14,090 nucleotides of DNA from an uncultured Gemmiger sp. (GCA_944382805.1 CALWNS010000098.1:1-14090); one strand, 5' to 3'; counted from the stretch's first letter, positions 1 through 7,384 are shown. The notes: generated by a model not told the origin, from the letters alone. Program-made: numbers and translations.

Positions 1-119
1 TGAGCGAACTGGACGCCGCCGGCTTCCAGGACGTCATGGCCGAGGCCCAGGCCCAGGTTGACGCCTTCCTGGCCGAGAACCCGGTGGACACCGCTTCCGC
101 CGAGACCGCCGCTGAATAA
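1..119 (+). CDS. C-terminal end of a probable ABC sugar transporter solute-binding protein (partial)
   Basis: Only the last 38 codons are present; the frame opens before base 1 and stops at TAA 117-119. The residues read SELDAAGFQDVMAEAQAQVD, then a short acidic, Ala-rich tail ending ETAAE. The pattern (leader, 'L-AAG---V-AE-QAQ-DAFLAEN', short tail) resembles the C-terminal helix of LplA/DUF3502-type lipoprotein solute-binding proteins of oligosaccharide ABC importers. That is a family memory applied to a short fragment, not a domain hit. Its position just before a glycan-degrading cluster with only cytoplasmic enzymes supports an importer role. It ends before a strong terminator at 229-306, so it probably closes an upstream transport operon. 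Any other protein with an amphipathic Ala/Glu-rich end remains possible. Confidence 0.45.
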   Translation, partial: SELDAAGFQDVMAEAQAQVDAFLAENPVDTASAETAAE

Positions 120-228
120 GCGCTAGGCAACCCCCCCGCAGCCCGCAGGAAAACGGACGCCTGCCCGCTGCCTGACCCGCCCGCGCCGGCCCCCTGACCG
201 CCGGCGCGCCGGGCCAAATACAAACCGC

Positions 229-306
229 AAACCGCCGCTTTGCGCGGGCAGGATACGGCCGGGCGGCGCACCGCCCCCGTCCCCGCCCGCCAAGCGGCGG
301 TTTTTT
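229..306 (+). terminator. Rho-independent terminator after the solute-binding protein gene
   Basis: AAACCGCCGCTT (229-240) pairs perfectly with AAGCGGCGGTTT (292-303). The stem continues after a small internal loop through GCGGGC (244-249) with GCCCGC, and the loop holds a further GGGCGG/CCGCCC hairpin. Six T residues (301-306) follow. It lies about 110 bases after the stop at 119 and should insulate the GH130 gene from the transporter transcript. Confidence 0.75.
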
Positions 307-322
307 GTGGGGGAAAAATAAG

Positions 323-476
323 GCCCGGCGCAAAAAGATGGCCTGCGTGTCCCCCTTGGTTTGTAGGGGAGGGATTTATCCCTCCCGCGAACGTACCGGC
401 CGCCGCAACGCCCCGGGCCGATGACGAGCATCGGCCCCTACACCGTAAAATTTACGCCCGGCGCAAAAAGATGGCC
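323..476. repeat. 21-bp direct repeat pair flanking the 81-bp element
   Basis: An identical 21-bp word starting GCCCGGCGCAAAAAG occurs at 323-343 and 456-476. Similarity continues loosely downstream of both copies (both reach a 'tgcg...cccttg' stretch). The element at 362-442 lies between the copies, with unequal gaps on its two sides (18 and 13 bases). They are therefore not simple target duplications of it and may be remnants of a larger repeated unit. Confidence 0.7.
362..442. repeat. 81-bp MITE-like element with TGTAGGGG inverted ends
   Basis: The ends are perfect 8-bp inverted repeats: TGTAGGGG (362-369) and CCCCTACA (435-442). Near the left end is the hairpin GGGAGGGAT-tt-ATCCCTCCC (367-386). 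At the right end is GGGCCGATG-acgag-CATCGGCCC (415-437). No protein is encoded. I recall similar short 'GTAGGGG' palindromic repeats scattered through gut Clostridia genomes, but I cannot check copy number here. A structural role in DNA or RNA is equally possible. Confidence 0.65.
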
Positions 477-486
477 GCCTGCGCCC

Positions 487-646
487 CTTGCCTCCCTTGT
501 CAAAGGGAGGTGGCACGGCCGCAGGCCGTGACGGAGGGATTGCGTAAAGGTTATATGCCGTTTATCAACGGCAGCTTGCCCAAACGCAATCCCCCAGTCT
601 GCGGGCTGCCGCCCGCATCCAGCCCCCTTTGACAAGGGGGCCTATA
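487..646. repeat. Palindromic interspersed element, short copy (A)
   Basis: The left arm begins CTTGCCTCCCTTGTCAAAGG. The right arm, read on the other strand, begins TTATAGGCCCCCTTGTCAAA and matches the left arm over most of about 60 bases. Both arms carry an end palindrome around TTGTCAA, then a short hairpin, then GGATTGCG. The hairpin is ACGGCC-gca-GGCCGT on the left; on the right it is GCGGGC-tgcc-GCCCGC (601-616). The centre (546-583) holds GCCGT-ttatca-ACGGC. There is no reading frame with a ribosome site. It is related to the longer copy at 1874-2141. Confidence 0.75.
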
Positions 647-721
647 AGGCCCACCGGCCCCCGAAAAACACACCCCAAAACCGTCCGTAAAAAAATCATA
701 AAAATTTTTTCCCCAAGCCCC

Positions 722-750
722 TTTACGCGGGCCGTACAACGCGCTATACT
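722..750 (+). promoter_or_regulatory. Sigma-A type promoter of the GH130 gene
   Basis: The -35 box TTTACG (722-727) lies 17 bp before the -10 box TATACT (745-750). An A/T-rich stretch just upstream (about 685-712) could act as an UP element. Transcription should start near 757. A near-perfect palindrome, GCCGCGCGCCGCGCGGC (772-788), falls early in the transcript and could be an operator or an RNA hairpin. The ribosome site AAGGAGA (814-820) is 8 nt before the GH130 ATG. Confidence 0.65.
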
Positions 751-828
751 GTTCTGGCGCAAACGGAAAACGCCGCGCGCCGCGCGGCCCGAACGAACCC
801 TTTTTACATCGATAAGGAGACCCCAATC

Positions 829-1818
829 ATGGCTAAGATCATCGGCAAACCTTTGCCCAACATCCCCTGGCAGGACCCGCCCGCCACCCTGCGCACCCCG
901 CTGTGGCGCTATGACGGCAACCCCATCATCGGCCGCGACGGCAACAAGCGTTCCAACAGCGTGTTCAACTCGGCCGTGGTGCCGTACAAGGACGGCTTTG
1001 CCGGCGTGTTCCGCTGCGACAGCCTTTCCATCAGCATGGATATCTTCGCCGGTTTCTCCAAGGACGGCATCCACTGGCAGATCGACGACGAGCCGATCCA
1101 CCTGGTGGGCGACGACCCCGAGGTCACCAACCGCGAATACCGCTACGACCCCCGCGTGTGCGAGATCGACGGCAAATACTACGTCTCCTGGTGCAACGGC
1201 TACCACGGCCCCACCATCGGCCTGGCCTGGACCGAGGATTTCAAGACCTTCCACCAGCTGGAAAACGCCTTTTTGCCCTATAACCGCAACGGCGTTCTGT
1301 TCCCGCGCAAGATCCAGGGCCGCTACATGATGATGAGCCGCCCGTCCGATACCGGCCACACTCCGTTCGGTGATATTTTCGTTTCCCAGAGCGAGGATCT
1401 CATCTACTGGGGCCGCCACCGCTACATGATGGGCGCGGTCAAGGGCGACGAAAGCGCCTGGCAGAGCCTGAAGATCGGCCCCGGCCCCATCCCCATCGAA
1501 ACCGACGAAGGCTGGCTGCTGATCTACCACGGCGTGATCATGACCTGCAACGGCTATGTTTACCGCATGGGCGCGGCCCTTTTGGACATTGACGAACCGT
1601 GGAAGGTCAAGGCCCGCGGCAAGGACTGCATCCTGGCCCCGCATATGCCCTACGAGTGCATGGGCGACGTGCCCAACGTCACCTTCCCCTGCGCGGCGCT
1701 GGCCGACGCCGCCACCGGCCGCATCGCCGTGTACTACGGCTGCGCCGACACCGTCACCGGCCTGGCCTTCACCACCGTGGACAAGGTGCTGGACTACATC
1801 AAGGCGAATTCGTTCTAA
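829..1818 (+). CDS. GH130 beta-mannoside phosphorylase (GH130_2-like)
   Basis: This enzyme should cleave a non-reducing beta-linked mannose with phosphate and release alpha-mannose-1-phosphate in the cytoplasm. The 329 residues fit the short GH130_2 group (mannooligosaccharide or mannosyl-GlcNAc phosphorylases) better than the longer mannosylglucose phosphorylases of GH130_1. Typical five-bladed-propeller motifs are visible: PLWRYDGNPIIGRD (24-37), FNSAVVPYKDGFAGVFRCD (46-64), GFSKDGIHW (75-83) and YDPRV (106-110). By family analogy D107 is the proton donor. FPRKIQGRYMMMSRPSD and LIYHGV contain the basic residues expected to hold phosphate. There is no signal peptide. The start is set by AAGGAGA 8 nt upstream. 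It precedes the GH38 gene, which points to mannosyl-GlcNAc from N-glycans; mannooligosaccharides from plant mannan are the main alternative. Confidence 0.88.
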   Translation: MAKIIGKPLPNIPWQDPPATLRTPLWRYDGNPIIGRDGNKRSNSVFNSAVVPYKDGFAGVFRCDSLSISMDIFAGFSKDGIHWQIDDEPIHLVGDDPEVTNREYRYDPRVCEIDGKYYVSWCNGYHGPTIGLAWTEDFKTFHQLENAFLPYNRNGVLFPRKIQGRYMMMSRPSDTGHTPFGDIFVSQSEDLIYWGRHRYMMGAVKGDESAWQSLKIGPGPIPIETDEGWLLIYHGVIMTCNGYVYRMGAALLDIDEPWKVKARGKDCILAPHMPYECMGDVPNVTFPCAALADAATGRIAVYYGCADTVTGLAFTTVDKVLDYIKANSF

Positions 1819-1820
1819 AC

Positions 1821-1906
1821 GCCGCCGCGCTCCTTGCCTCCCTTGTCAAAGGGAGGTGGCACGGCCGCCGCGTTCCTTGCCTCCCTTGTCAAAGGGAGGT
1901 GGCACG
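1821..1906. repeat. 43-bp tandem duplication of the element's left end
   Basis: Units 1821-1863 and 1864-1906 differ at one base (C1830 against T1873). Each contains the end palindrome with CTTGTCAAAGG. Only the second unit continues into the full element, so the first looks like a left-end duplication or a remnant of another insertion. Confidence 0.85.
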
Positions 1907-2141
1907 GCCGCAGGCCGTGACGGAGGGGTTGCGCAGCCTCGAAATGCCGTTTAAGGAAATAAGGCAGCGTTTCTCTCTTGCCCATTGCCCGCGTTCGCGG
2001 GCGGTCATTAAGGAAACAACGCTGCGCGTTGCTAAACCGCATCGCGCTGACGCGCGATCTCGCAGCATAGCTGCTCAAGCGGTTTACCCCCAGTCTGCGC
2101 CTTGCGGCGCAGCCAGCCCCCTTTGACAAGGGGGCCTATAA
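1874..2141. repeat. Palindromic interspersed element, long copy (B)
   Basis: It has the same arms as the copy at 487-646: the left end is CTTGCCTCCCTTGTCAAAGG and the right end is CCCCCTTTGACAAGGGGGCC followed by TATAA. The right-arm hairpin is TGCGCC-ttgc-GGCGCA (2096-2111), different in sequence from copy A but still paired. The insert is longer and almost fully foldable. GCAGCGTT/AACGCTGC (1964-1971, 2018-2025) encloses GCCCGC-gttc-GCGGGC (1987-2002). TAAACCGC/GCGGTTTA (2033-2040, 2079-2086) encloses ATCGCGC-tgac-GCGCGAT (2041-2058) and GCAGC-ata-GCTGC (2062-2074). No protein is encoded. It could be a non-autonomous mobile element, a structured RNA, or a transcript-stability element between GH130 and GH38. 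Confidence 0.75.
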
Positions 2142-2233
2142 CCTCACCGCCCGCCGCCTTACGGCGGCCCGCAATATACAAATAATGTTAAGGGGAAAGC
2201 CCGCGGCGCGGCCGCGGCAGAAAGGGAAACGTC

Positions 2234-5200
2234 ATGGAATTTTTGGACAAGCGCATCCAGGTCATCTGCGATGAACTGCAGCGCCTGAGCGTCCGCCAGA
2301 AGGCGCCCATCACCGCCTGGCAGATCAAGCCCGGCAACTATCTCACGCCGGAACAGGCCGATGCGGCCCCCGCGCCGTACACCCTGTTTGACCACCAGGG
2401 CACCTACGACCTGCAAAAGTTCCTGGTCGGCGGCTACAACGGCCAGCCCTACGAGGCTGTGAACGACAAGATCGCCCACTGGTACGGCCCGGACCAGCAC
2501 TACTGGTTCCGCACCGAGGTCACCGTGCCCCAGAGCTTTGCCGGCCGCACGCTCTACCTGCACCTGCAGACCCAGATCGACGAGTACGACGACGCCAAAA
2601 ACCCGCAGTTCCTGGTATTTGTGGACGGCAAACCCACCCAGGGCGCCGATATGAACCACCGCGACATCCTGCTGGCCGAACAGGCCGAGCCGGGCCGCAC
2701 CTACCGCCTGGACCTGCAGGCCTACACCGGCATCCTGCACGCCGAGCTGAGCCTGCTGGCCGATGTGCGCGAGATCGACCCCGAGATCGAGGGGCTGTTC
2801 TACGACCTGGCCGTGCCGCTGCGCGCCTTCGGCCGCCTGGACCCGGACGGCCAGCCCCGCCACAAGCTGGAGCGCGTGCTGAACGAGGCGGTCAACCTGC
2901 TGGACCTGCGCACCCCGTATGACGAAAGCTTCTACGAAACGCTGCGCGAAGCCCGCGCCTACCTGGCCAAGGCCCTGTACACCGACCTGGCCGGTCATGA
3001 CGAGGTCATTGCCAGCTGCATCGGCCACACCCACATCGACGTGGCCTGGTGGTGGACCGTGGCCCAGACCGAGGAAAAGGCCTGCCGCAGCTTTGCCACC
3101 GTGCTGCACCTGATGGACCAGTACCCCAACTACAAGTTCATGTCCAGCCAGCCGCAGCTGTACGCCTTCCTGAAAGCGCGCTACCCCGACCTGTTCGAGC
3201 AGATCAAAGCCCGCGTGGCCGAAGGCCGCTGGGAGCCGGAGGGCGGTATGTGGGTCGAAGCCGACTGCAACCTGACCGCCGGCGAAAGCCTGGTGCGCCA
3301 GTTCATCTACGGCAAGCGCTTCTTTATGAAGGAGTTCGGCAAGGACAACCGCGTGCTGTGGCTGCCGGACGTGTTCGGCTATTCCGGCGCGTTGCCCCAG
3401 ATCATGAAGCAGTGCGGCATCGACTACTTCATGACCACCAAGCTGGCCTGGAACCAGGTCAACAAGATCCCCTACGATACCTTTATGTGGCGCGGCATCG
3501 ACGGCACCGAGATCCTGACCCACCTGGTCACCACCGTCGACCTGGGCCAGGACCCCACCAAGAACTTCTTTACCACCTACAACGGCCAGCTGCACCCCGA
3601 TTCCATCATGGGCGGCTGGCAGCGCTACCAGCAAAAGGACATCAACAACGACATCCTGATCTCCTACGGCTACGGCGACGGCGGCGGCGGCCCCACCCGC
3701 GAAATGCTGGAAACCTCCAAGCGCATGGAAAAGGGCGTGCTGGGCATCCCCAAGGTGCGCCAGGTGTTCGCCCGCCAGTTCTTTGAGGAGCTGGACAAGC
3801 GCGTTTCCGGCAACCGCCGCCTGCCCACCTGGGAGGGCGAGCTGTACTTCGAGTACCACCGCGGCACCCTGACCAGCATGGCCCGCAACAAGCGTTCCAA
3901 CCGCAAGAGCGAGCTGGGCATGATGGACCTGGAGCTGCTCAGCGTGCTGGCCGCGCCCCAGCTGGACTACCCGCAGCAGGAGATGGACGCGCTGTGGCGC
4001 GTGATCCTCATCAACCAGTTCCACGACATCCTGCCCGGGTCCTCCATCCACGAGGTGTACGAGGTCTGCAAGAAGGAATACGCCGCCGTGGCCCAGCAGC
4101 TGGCCGACCTGACCGCCGAGCGCCTGGAGGCCCTGACCCCGGCCGGCAACGGCGTGACCGTGTACAACACCACCGGCTTTGTGCGCGACGACGTGGTGGA
4201 GCTGGGCGACTGCCAGGCCCAGGCCCTGCAGGACGAGACCGGCCGCATCTACCCCGTGCAGCACACCGAAAAGGGCGCCGTTGCGTTCCTGACCGGCCTG
4301 CCCGCCAAGGGTATGCGCAGCTACAGCGCCGCCCAGACCGTGCAGACCAAGGCTTCGCCCTTTGCCCTTTCGCCGGACGGCCATGTGCTGGAGACCCCGT
4401 TCTACACCGTCCACTTTGACGAGCACGGCCAGATGGCCTCCCTGTTCGACAAGGAGAACCGCCGCGAGGTGTTCAAGGCCGGCCAGCCGGGCAACGCCCT
4501 GCGCGCCTTTGAGGATAAGCCCATCTACTACGATAACTGGGATATCGATGTGTTCTACACCGAAAAATCCTGGGACGTCACCGGCCTGTCCGCCTTTACC
4601 TGGACCGAGAACGGCCCCGTGCGCGCTACTTTGCACATCGAGCGCCCGTACAGCCATTCCACCATCAAGCAGGATATCCACTTCTACGCCGACAGCCGCC
4701 GCATCGACTTTGACACCACGGTCGACTGGCACGAGCACCAGCACCTGCTCAAGGTGTTCTTCCCGGCCAATGTGCACACCGACTACGCCACCTTTGACGT
4801 GCAGTTCGGCAACCTGACCCGCAAGACCTTCCAGAACACCAGCTGGGACCGCGCCCGCTTTGAAAGCTGCGGCCAGAAATGGTGCGATGTGTCCGAAGGC
4901 CACTACGGCGTGAGCGTGCTCAACGACTGCAAGTACGGCCATTCGGTCAAGGAGGGCTGCATCGGCCTGACGCTGATCAAGTCCGGCGTGGAGCCGAACC
5001 CGGTCACCGACCAGGAGATGCACTGGTTCACCTACTCGCTGTACCCGCACGCCGAAGGCTGGCAGCAGGCCGGCACCGTGCGCCAGGCGTATTTTGTCAA
5101 CCAGAAAGCGCTGGTCGCCCAGGCCGGCGCCGCCGCGCCCGCCTGGGGCCTGGCCAGCGTCGATGCGCCCAACGTGGTGCTGGAGACGGTCAAGCAGGCC

Positions 5201-5404
5201 GAGGACGGCGACGGCGTGATCCTGCGCCTGTACGAGTGCGAAAACGCGCTGACCCCGGTCGCCCTGACCTGGAACCGCCCGTTCCACGAGGCCGAAGCCT
5301 GCAACTGCCTGGAGGAGTTCGCCGGCCCGGTGCAGACCACCGGCAGCGAGATCCGCTTTACCATGAAACCCTACGAGATCAAGACCATCCGCGTCCGCTG
5401 GTAA
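2234..5404 (+). CDS. GH38 alpha-mannosidase, cytosolic MAN2C1/Ams1-like
   Basis: This enzyme hydrolyses terminal alpha-mannose residues with a retaining, divalent-metal-assisted mechanism. The 1056 residues show an N-terminal beta-rich region (about 1-250), the GH38 catalytic barrel (about 258-530), the helical middle domain (about 533-640) and the beta-sandwich C-terminal region (about 690-1056). HTHIDVAWWW supplies metal ligands H267 and D269. WLPDVFGYSG carries the nucleophile D379, and NQFHDILPGSS carries the fourth ligand H597. The stretch around the catalytic site (FMSSQPQ, GGMWVEADCN, RQFIYGKRFF) resembles human cytosolic MAN2C1, which trims free N-glycans, more than Golgi or lysosomal enzymes. 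There is no signal peptide, so it is intracellular. The start has a weak AAAGGG site 7 nt upstream. It lies after the GH130 gene, and its transcript ends at the terminator at 5417-5461. Linkage preference cannot be read from the sequence. Confidence 0.93.
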   Translation: MEFLDKRIQVICDELQRLSVRQKAPITAWQIKPGNYLTPEQADAAPAPYTLFDHQGTYDLQKFLVGGYNGQPYEAVNDKIAHWYGPDQHYWFRTEVTVPQSFAGRTLYLHLQTQIDEYDDAKNPQFLVFVDGKPTQGADMNHRDILLAEQAEPGRTYRLDLQAYTGILHAELSLLADVREIDPEIEGLFYDLAVPLRAFGRLDPDGQPRHKLERVLNEAVNLLDLRTPYDESFYETLREARAYLAKALYTDLAGHDEVIASCIGHTHIDVAWWWTVAQTEEKACRSFATVLHLMDQYPNYKFMSSQPQLYAFLKARYPDLFEQIKARVAEGRWEPEGGMWVEADCNLTAGESLVRQFIYGKRFFMKEFGKDNRVLWLPDVFGYSGALPQIMKQCGIDYFMTTKLAWNQVNKIPYDTFMWRGIDGTEILTHLVTTVDLGQDPTKNFFTTYNGQLHPDSIMGGWQRYQQKDINNDILISYGYGDGGGGPTREMLETSKRMEKGVLGIPKVRQVFARQFFEELDKRVSGNRRLPTWEGELYFEYHRGTLTSMARNKRSNRKSELGMMDLELLSVLAAPQLDYPQQEMDALWRVILINQFHDILPGSSIHEVYEVCKKEYAAVAQQLADLTAERLEALTPAGNGVTVYNTTGFVRDDVVELGDCQAQALQDETGRIYPVQHTEKGAVAFLTGLPAKGMRSYSAAQTVQTKASPFALSPDGHVLETPFYTVHFDEHGQMASLFDKENRREVFKAGQPGNALRAFEDKPIYYDNWDIDVFYTEKSWDVTGLSAFTWTENGPVRATLHIERPYSHSTIKQDIHFYADSRRIDFDTTVDWHEHQHLLKVFFPANVHTDYATFDVQFGNLTRKTFQNTSWDRARFESCGQKWCDVSEGHYGVSVLNDCKYGHSVKEGCIGLTLIKSGVEPNPVTDQEMHWFTYSLYPHAEGWQQAGTVRQAYFVNQKALVAQAGAAAPAWGLASVDAPNVVLETVKQAEDGDGVILRLYECENALTPVALTWNRPFHEAEACNCLEEFAGPVQTTGSEIRFTMKPYEIKTIRVRW

Positions 5405-5416
5405 CGGCGGGGGACA

Positions 5417-5461
5417 GGGGCCTTTCCGACAGCCCAAACCTGGGGGAAAGGCCCCTTTTTT
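5417..5461 (+). terminator. Rho-independent terminator after the GH38 gene
   Basis: GGGGCCTTTCC (5417-5427) pairs perfectly with GGAAAGGCCCC (5445-5455), and six T residues follow (5456-5461). It starts 12 nt after the GH38 stop and splits the cluster into two transcription units. Confidence 0.92.
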
Positions 5462-5471
5462 ATGAAACGCG

Positions 5472-5488
5472 CCCCTTTATAACAGGGG
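5472..5488 (+). promoter_or_regulatory. Candidate promoter/operator before the GH20 gene
   Basis: CCCCT (5472-5476) and AGGGG (5484-5488) form an inverted repeat around a -10-like TATAAC (5478-5483). No good -35 box stands 16-18 bp upstream, because that position falls in the terminator T-run. An activator-dependent start or partial read-through is therefore possible. The good ribosome site GGAGG (5512-5516) follows. Confidence 0.3.
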
Positions 5489-5524
5489 AAACAATACATT
5501 TATTCCGTTACGGAGGCAACTACC

Positions 5525-7384
5525 ATGGACCTGCTGCCCAAACCCAAACAGCGCGCCCTGCAGCAGGGCGCATTCGTCCCCGGCATCCACACCCAGATCG
5601 TGCTTGCGCCCAACACCGCGCCCGGCGCGCGGCTGTACGGCGTTATGCTGCAAACCGCCCTGGCCGACTATGCCGGCCTGGAGCTGGATTTGAACCGCGG
5701 CGCGGCCCGCGCGGGGGATATCTCTCTGGCGCTGGACCCCGCCCTGCCCGCCGGGCGCTACCGCCTGGCGCTGGAACCGGCGGGCGCCGCGCTGACCGCC
5801 GGCGATGACGAGGCCCTGTGCAACGGCGTGCAGACCTTCTGCCAGCTTTTGCAGAACCACGGCGCGGTGCTGCCGGCCCAGACCATCGAGGACTGGCCCG
5901 ACCTGGCCCACCGCGGCTATTACTTCGACTGTTCGCGCGGGCGCGTGCCCAAGCTTGCCTACCTCAAGCGGGTGGCCGACCGCCTGTGCCGCTACAAGGT
6001 CAACCAGTGGCAGCTCTACATCGAGCACACCTATCTCTTCCGCGACCTTTCGGAGGCCTGGCGCGACGATACCCCGCTGACCGCGCAGGACATCCTGGAG
6101 CTGGACGAATACTGCGCCGCGCGCCACATCGAGCTGGTGCCTTCGCTTTCCAGCTTCGGCCATATGTACAAGATCCTGTCCACCAAGACCCACTGCGACC
6201 TGTGCGAGCTGGAGGATTCGGAAAAGATCCCCTTCTCCTACACCTACGCCGGCGCGCACCACACCCTCAACGTCTCCGACCCGGAAAAGGCGCAGGCGTT
6301 CGTCATCGGCCTGATCGACGAATACCGCACCCTGTTCCGCTCCAACAAGTTCAACATCTGCGACGACGAGACCTTTGACCTGGGCAAGGGCCGCAGCAAG
6401 GCCCAGGCGGAGGAGCTGGGCGAGCGCGCTTTGTATGTGCGCCACGTCAAGGCCCTGTGCGAGCACATCGTGGCCGGCGGCGGCGTGCCGATGTTCTGGG
6501 GCGACATCATGTACCGCTTCCCCGAAAGCTGCAAGGAGCTGCCCCCGCAGACTATCTGCCTGAACTGGGGCTACCTGCCCGACCAGCGCGAGGACGAGAT
6601 CCGCGCCATTGCCCAGAGCGGCATCACCCAGTACGCCTGCCCCGGCTGCTGCACCTGGAACCGCTGGATGCCGCTGATGGACTATTCCTACCGCAACAAC
6701 CGCACCATGTGCCACCACGCGCACAAATACGGCGCGGCCGGCCTGCTGAACACCGACTGGGGCGACTACGCCCATGTCAACGACCCGCGCCTGAGCGTGC
6801 CGGGCGTGCTGTACGGCGCGGCCTTTGCCTGGAACGCCGAGCCCGTCCCGTTCGAGGAGATCAACGAGGCCATCGCCCGCCTGGAATGGAACGATGCTTC
6901 CGGCACGCTGGTGAACGCCATGGCCAAGCTGGCCGACCACCACGAGATCTTTGACTGGCCGCACGCCGTCAACTGGATCGAAAGCACCGACGCGCGCCGC
7001 GCCGAGATCCTGGCCGATGTGGACTTTGCCAAGATCCCCGCCGCCAACGCCGCGGTGGCCGCCGCCCGCGATGAGATCCTGGCCGCGGGCCGCAGCCTGC
7101 CGGCGGGCCGGCGGGACATCGTGCAGCTGCTGTGCGTGGTGGCCGAAGGCATCCGGCTGTGGAACGACGTGGGCGCCTACCTGGCCAAAGGCCAGGCCCC
7201 CGGCGCGGGCGAAGGCCCGGCGCTGGCCGCCAAGCTTGAACACTGGTTCTACCGCTACCGCCTGGAATGGGACAAGACCAGCCGCGTTTCGGCCACGCCC
7301 AACCTGATCCGCCTGATGAACGCCTGGGGCGACGCTTTGCGCGGCCGCGCCTACGGCGCCGTGCAGGCCGAAGGCATCCGCTGA
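5525..7384 (+). CDS. GH20 beta-N-acetylhexosaminidase-like glycosidase
   Basis: It probably removes terminal beta-linked GlcNAc or GalNAc by substrate-assisted catalysis in the cytoplasm. The 619 residues include an N-terminal alpha/beta domain (about 1-115) and a TIM barrel from about 125 to 430, with WPDLAHRGYYFDCSRGRVPK at its start. A long helical C-terminal part follows. In NICDDETFDLGKG the D281-E282 pair takes the place of the family's catalytic Asp-Glu. The usual His-x-Gly-Gly lead-in is replaced by Asn-Ile-Cys-Asp, so this is a divergent branch and its specificity is uncertain. CPGCCTWNRWMP and NTDWGDYAH are other barrel motifs with aromatic residues likely to line the sugar pocket. 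There is no signal peptide. GGAGG sits 8 nt before the ATG. The GH3 gene begins 19 nt after its stop, so the two are co-transcribed. Confidence 0.8.
   Translation: MDLLPKPKQRALQQGAFVPGIHTQIVLAPNTAPGARLYGVMLQTALADYAGLELDLNRGAARAGDISLALDPALPAGRYRLALEPAGAALTAGDDEALCNGVQTFCQLLQNHGAVLPAQTIEDWPDLAHRGYYFDCSRGRVPKLAYLKRVADRLCRYKVNQWQLYIEHTYLFRDLSEAWRDDTPLTAQDILELDEYCAARHIELVPSLSSFGHMYKILSTKTHCDLCELEDSEKIPFSYTYAGAHHTLNVSDPEKAQAFVIGLIDEYRTLFRSNKFNICDDETFDLGKGRSKAQAEELGERALYVRHVKALCEHIVAGGGVPMFWGDIMYRFPESCKELPPQTICLNWGYLPDQREDEIRAIAQSGITQYACPGCCTWNRWMPLMDYSYRNNRTMCHHAHKYGAAGLLNTDWGDYAHVNDPRLSVPGVLYGAAFAWNAEPVPFEEINEAIARLEWNDASGTLVNAMAKLADHHEIFDWPHAVNWIESTDARRAEILADVDFAKIPAANAAVAAARDEILAAGRSLPAGRRDIVQLLCVVAEGIRLWNDVGAYLAKGQAPGAGEGPALAAKLEHWFYRYRLEWDKTSRVSATPNLIRLMNAWGDALRGRAYGAVQAEGIR

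Larger units (their letters stand above)
120..828. other. Repeat-rich spacer without a gene
   Basis: No convincing coding sequence is present in these 709 bases; the open frames here run through palindromes and lack ribosome sites. From left to right it holds a GC hairpin (arms GCGCCGGC 183-190 and GCCGGCGC 200-207), the terminator at 229-306, a 21-bp direct repeat (323-343 and 456-476), an 81-bp element with TGTAGGGG inverted ends (362-442) and a larger palindromic element (487-646). It ends with an A/T-rich stretch (about 685-712) and the promoter and leader of the GH130 gene (722-828). Confidence 0.7.
1819..2233. other. 415-nt spacer between GH130 and GH38 genes
   Basis: There is no gene here. 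A 43-bp tandem duplication (1821-1906) runs into the long palindromic element (1874-2141). After it come a GCCGCC-ttac-GGCGGC hairpin (2153-2168), a short A/T-rich stretch (2171-2191) with only weak -10-like words and no clear -35, and an inverted CCGCGG pair (2201-2206, 2212-2217). The weak ribosome site AAAGGG (2221-2226) leads to the GH38 ATG. No T-tailed terminator follows the GH130 gene, so read-through from the 722-750 promoter is the likeliest supply of GH38 transcript. Confidence 0.65.

Noticed and set aside
240..632. Forward open frame in the first spacer
   Set aside because: It runs through the terminator and two palindromic elements, and its residue pattern is repeat-derived.
1821..1906. 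CRISPR-like direct repeats
   Set aside because: Only two adjacent copies with no spacer and no cas gene; it is a tandem duplication of an element end.
2159..5437. Long reverse-strand open frame (1092 codons) opposite GH38
   Set aside because: Same antisense artefact; no ribosome site or recognisable domain, and it overlaps a terminator.
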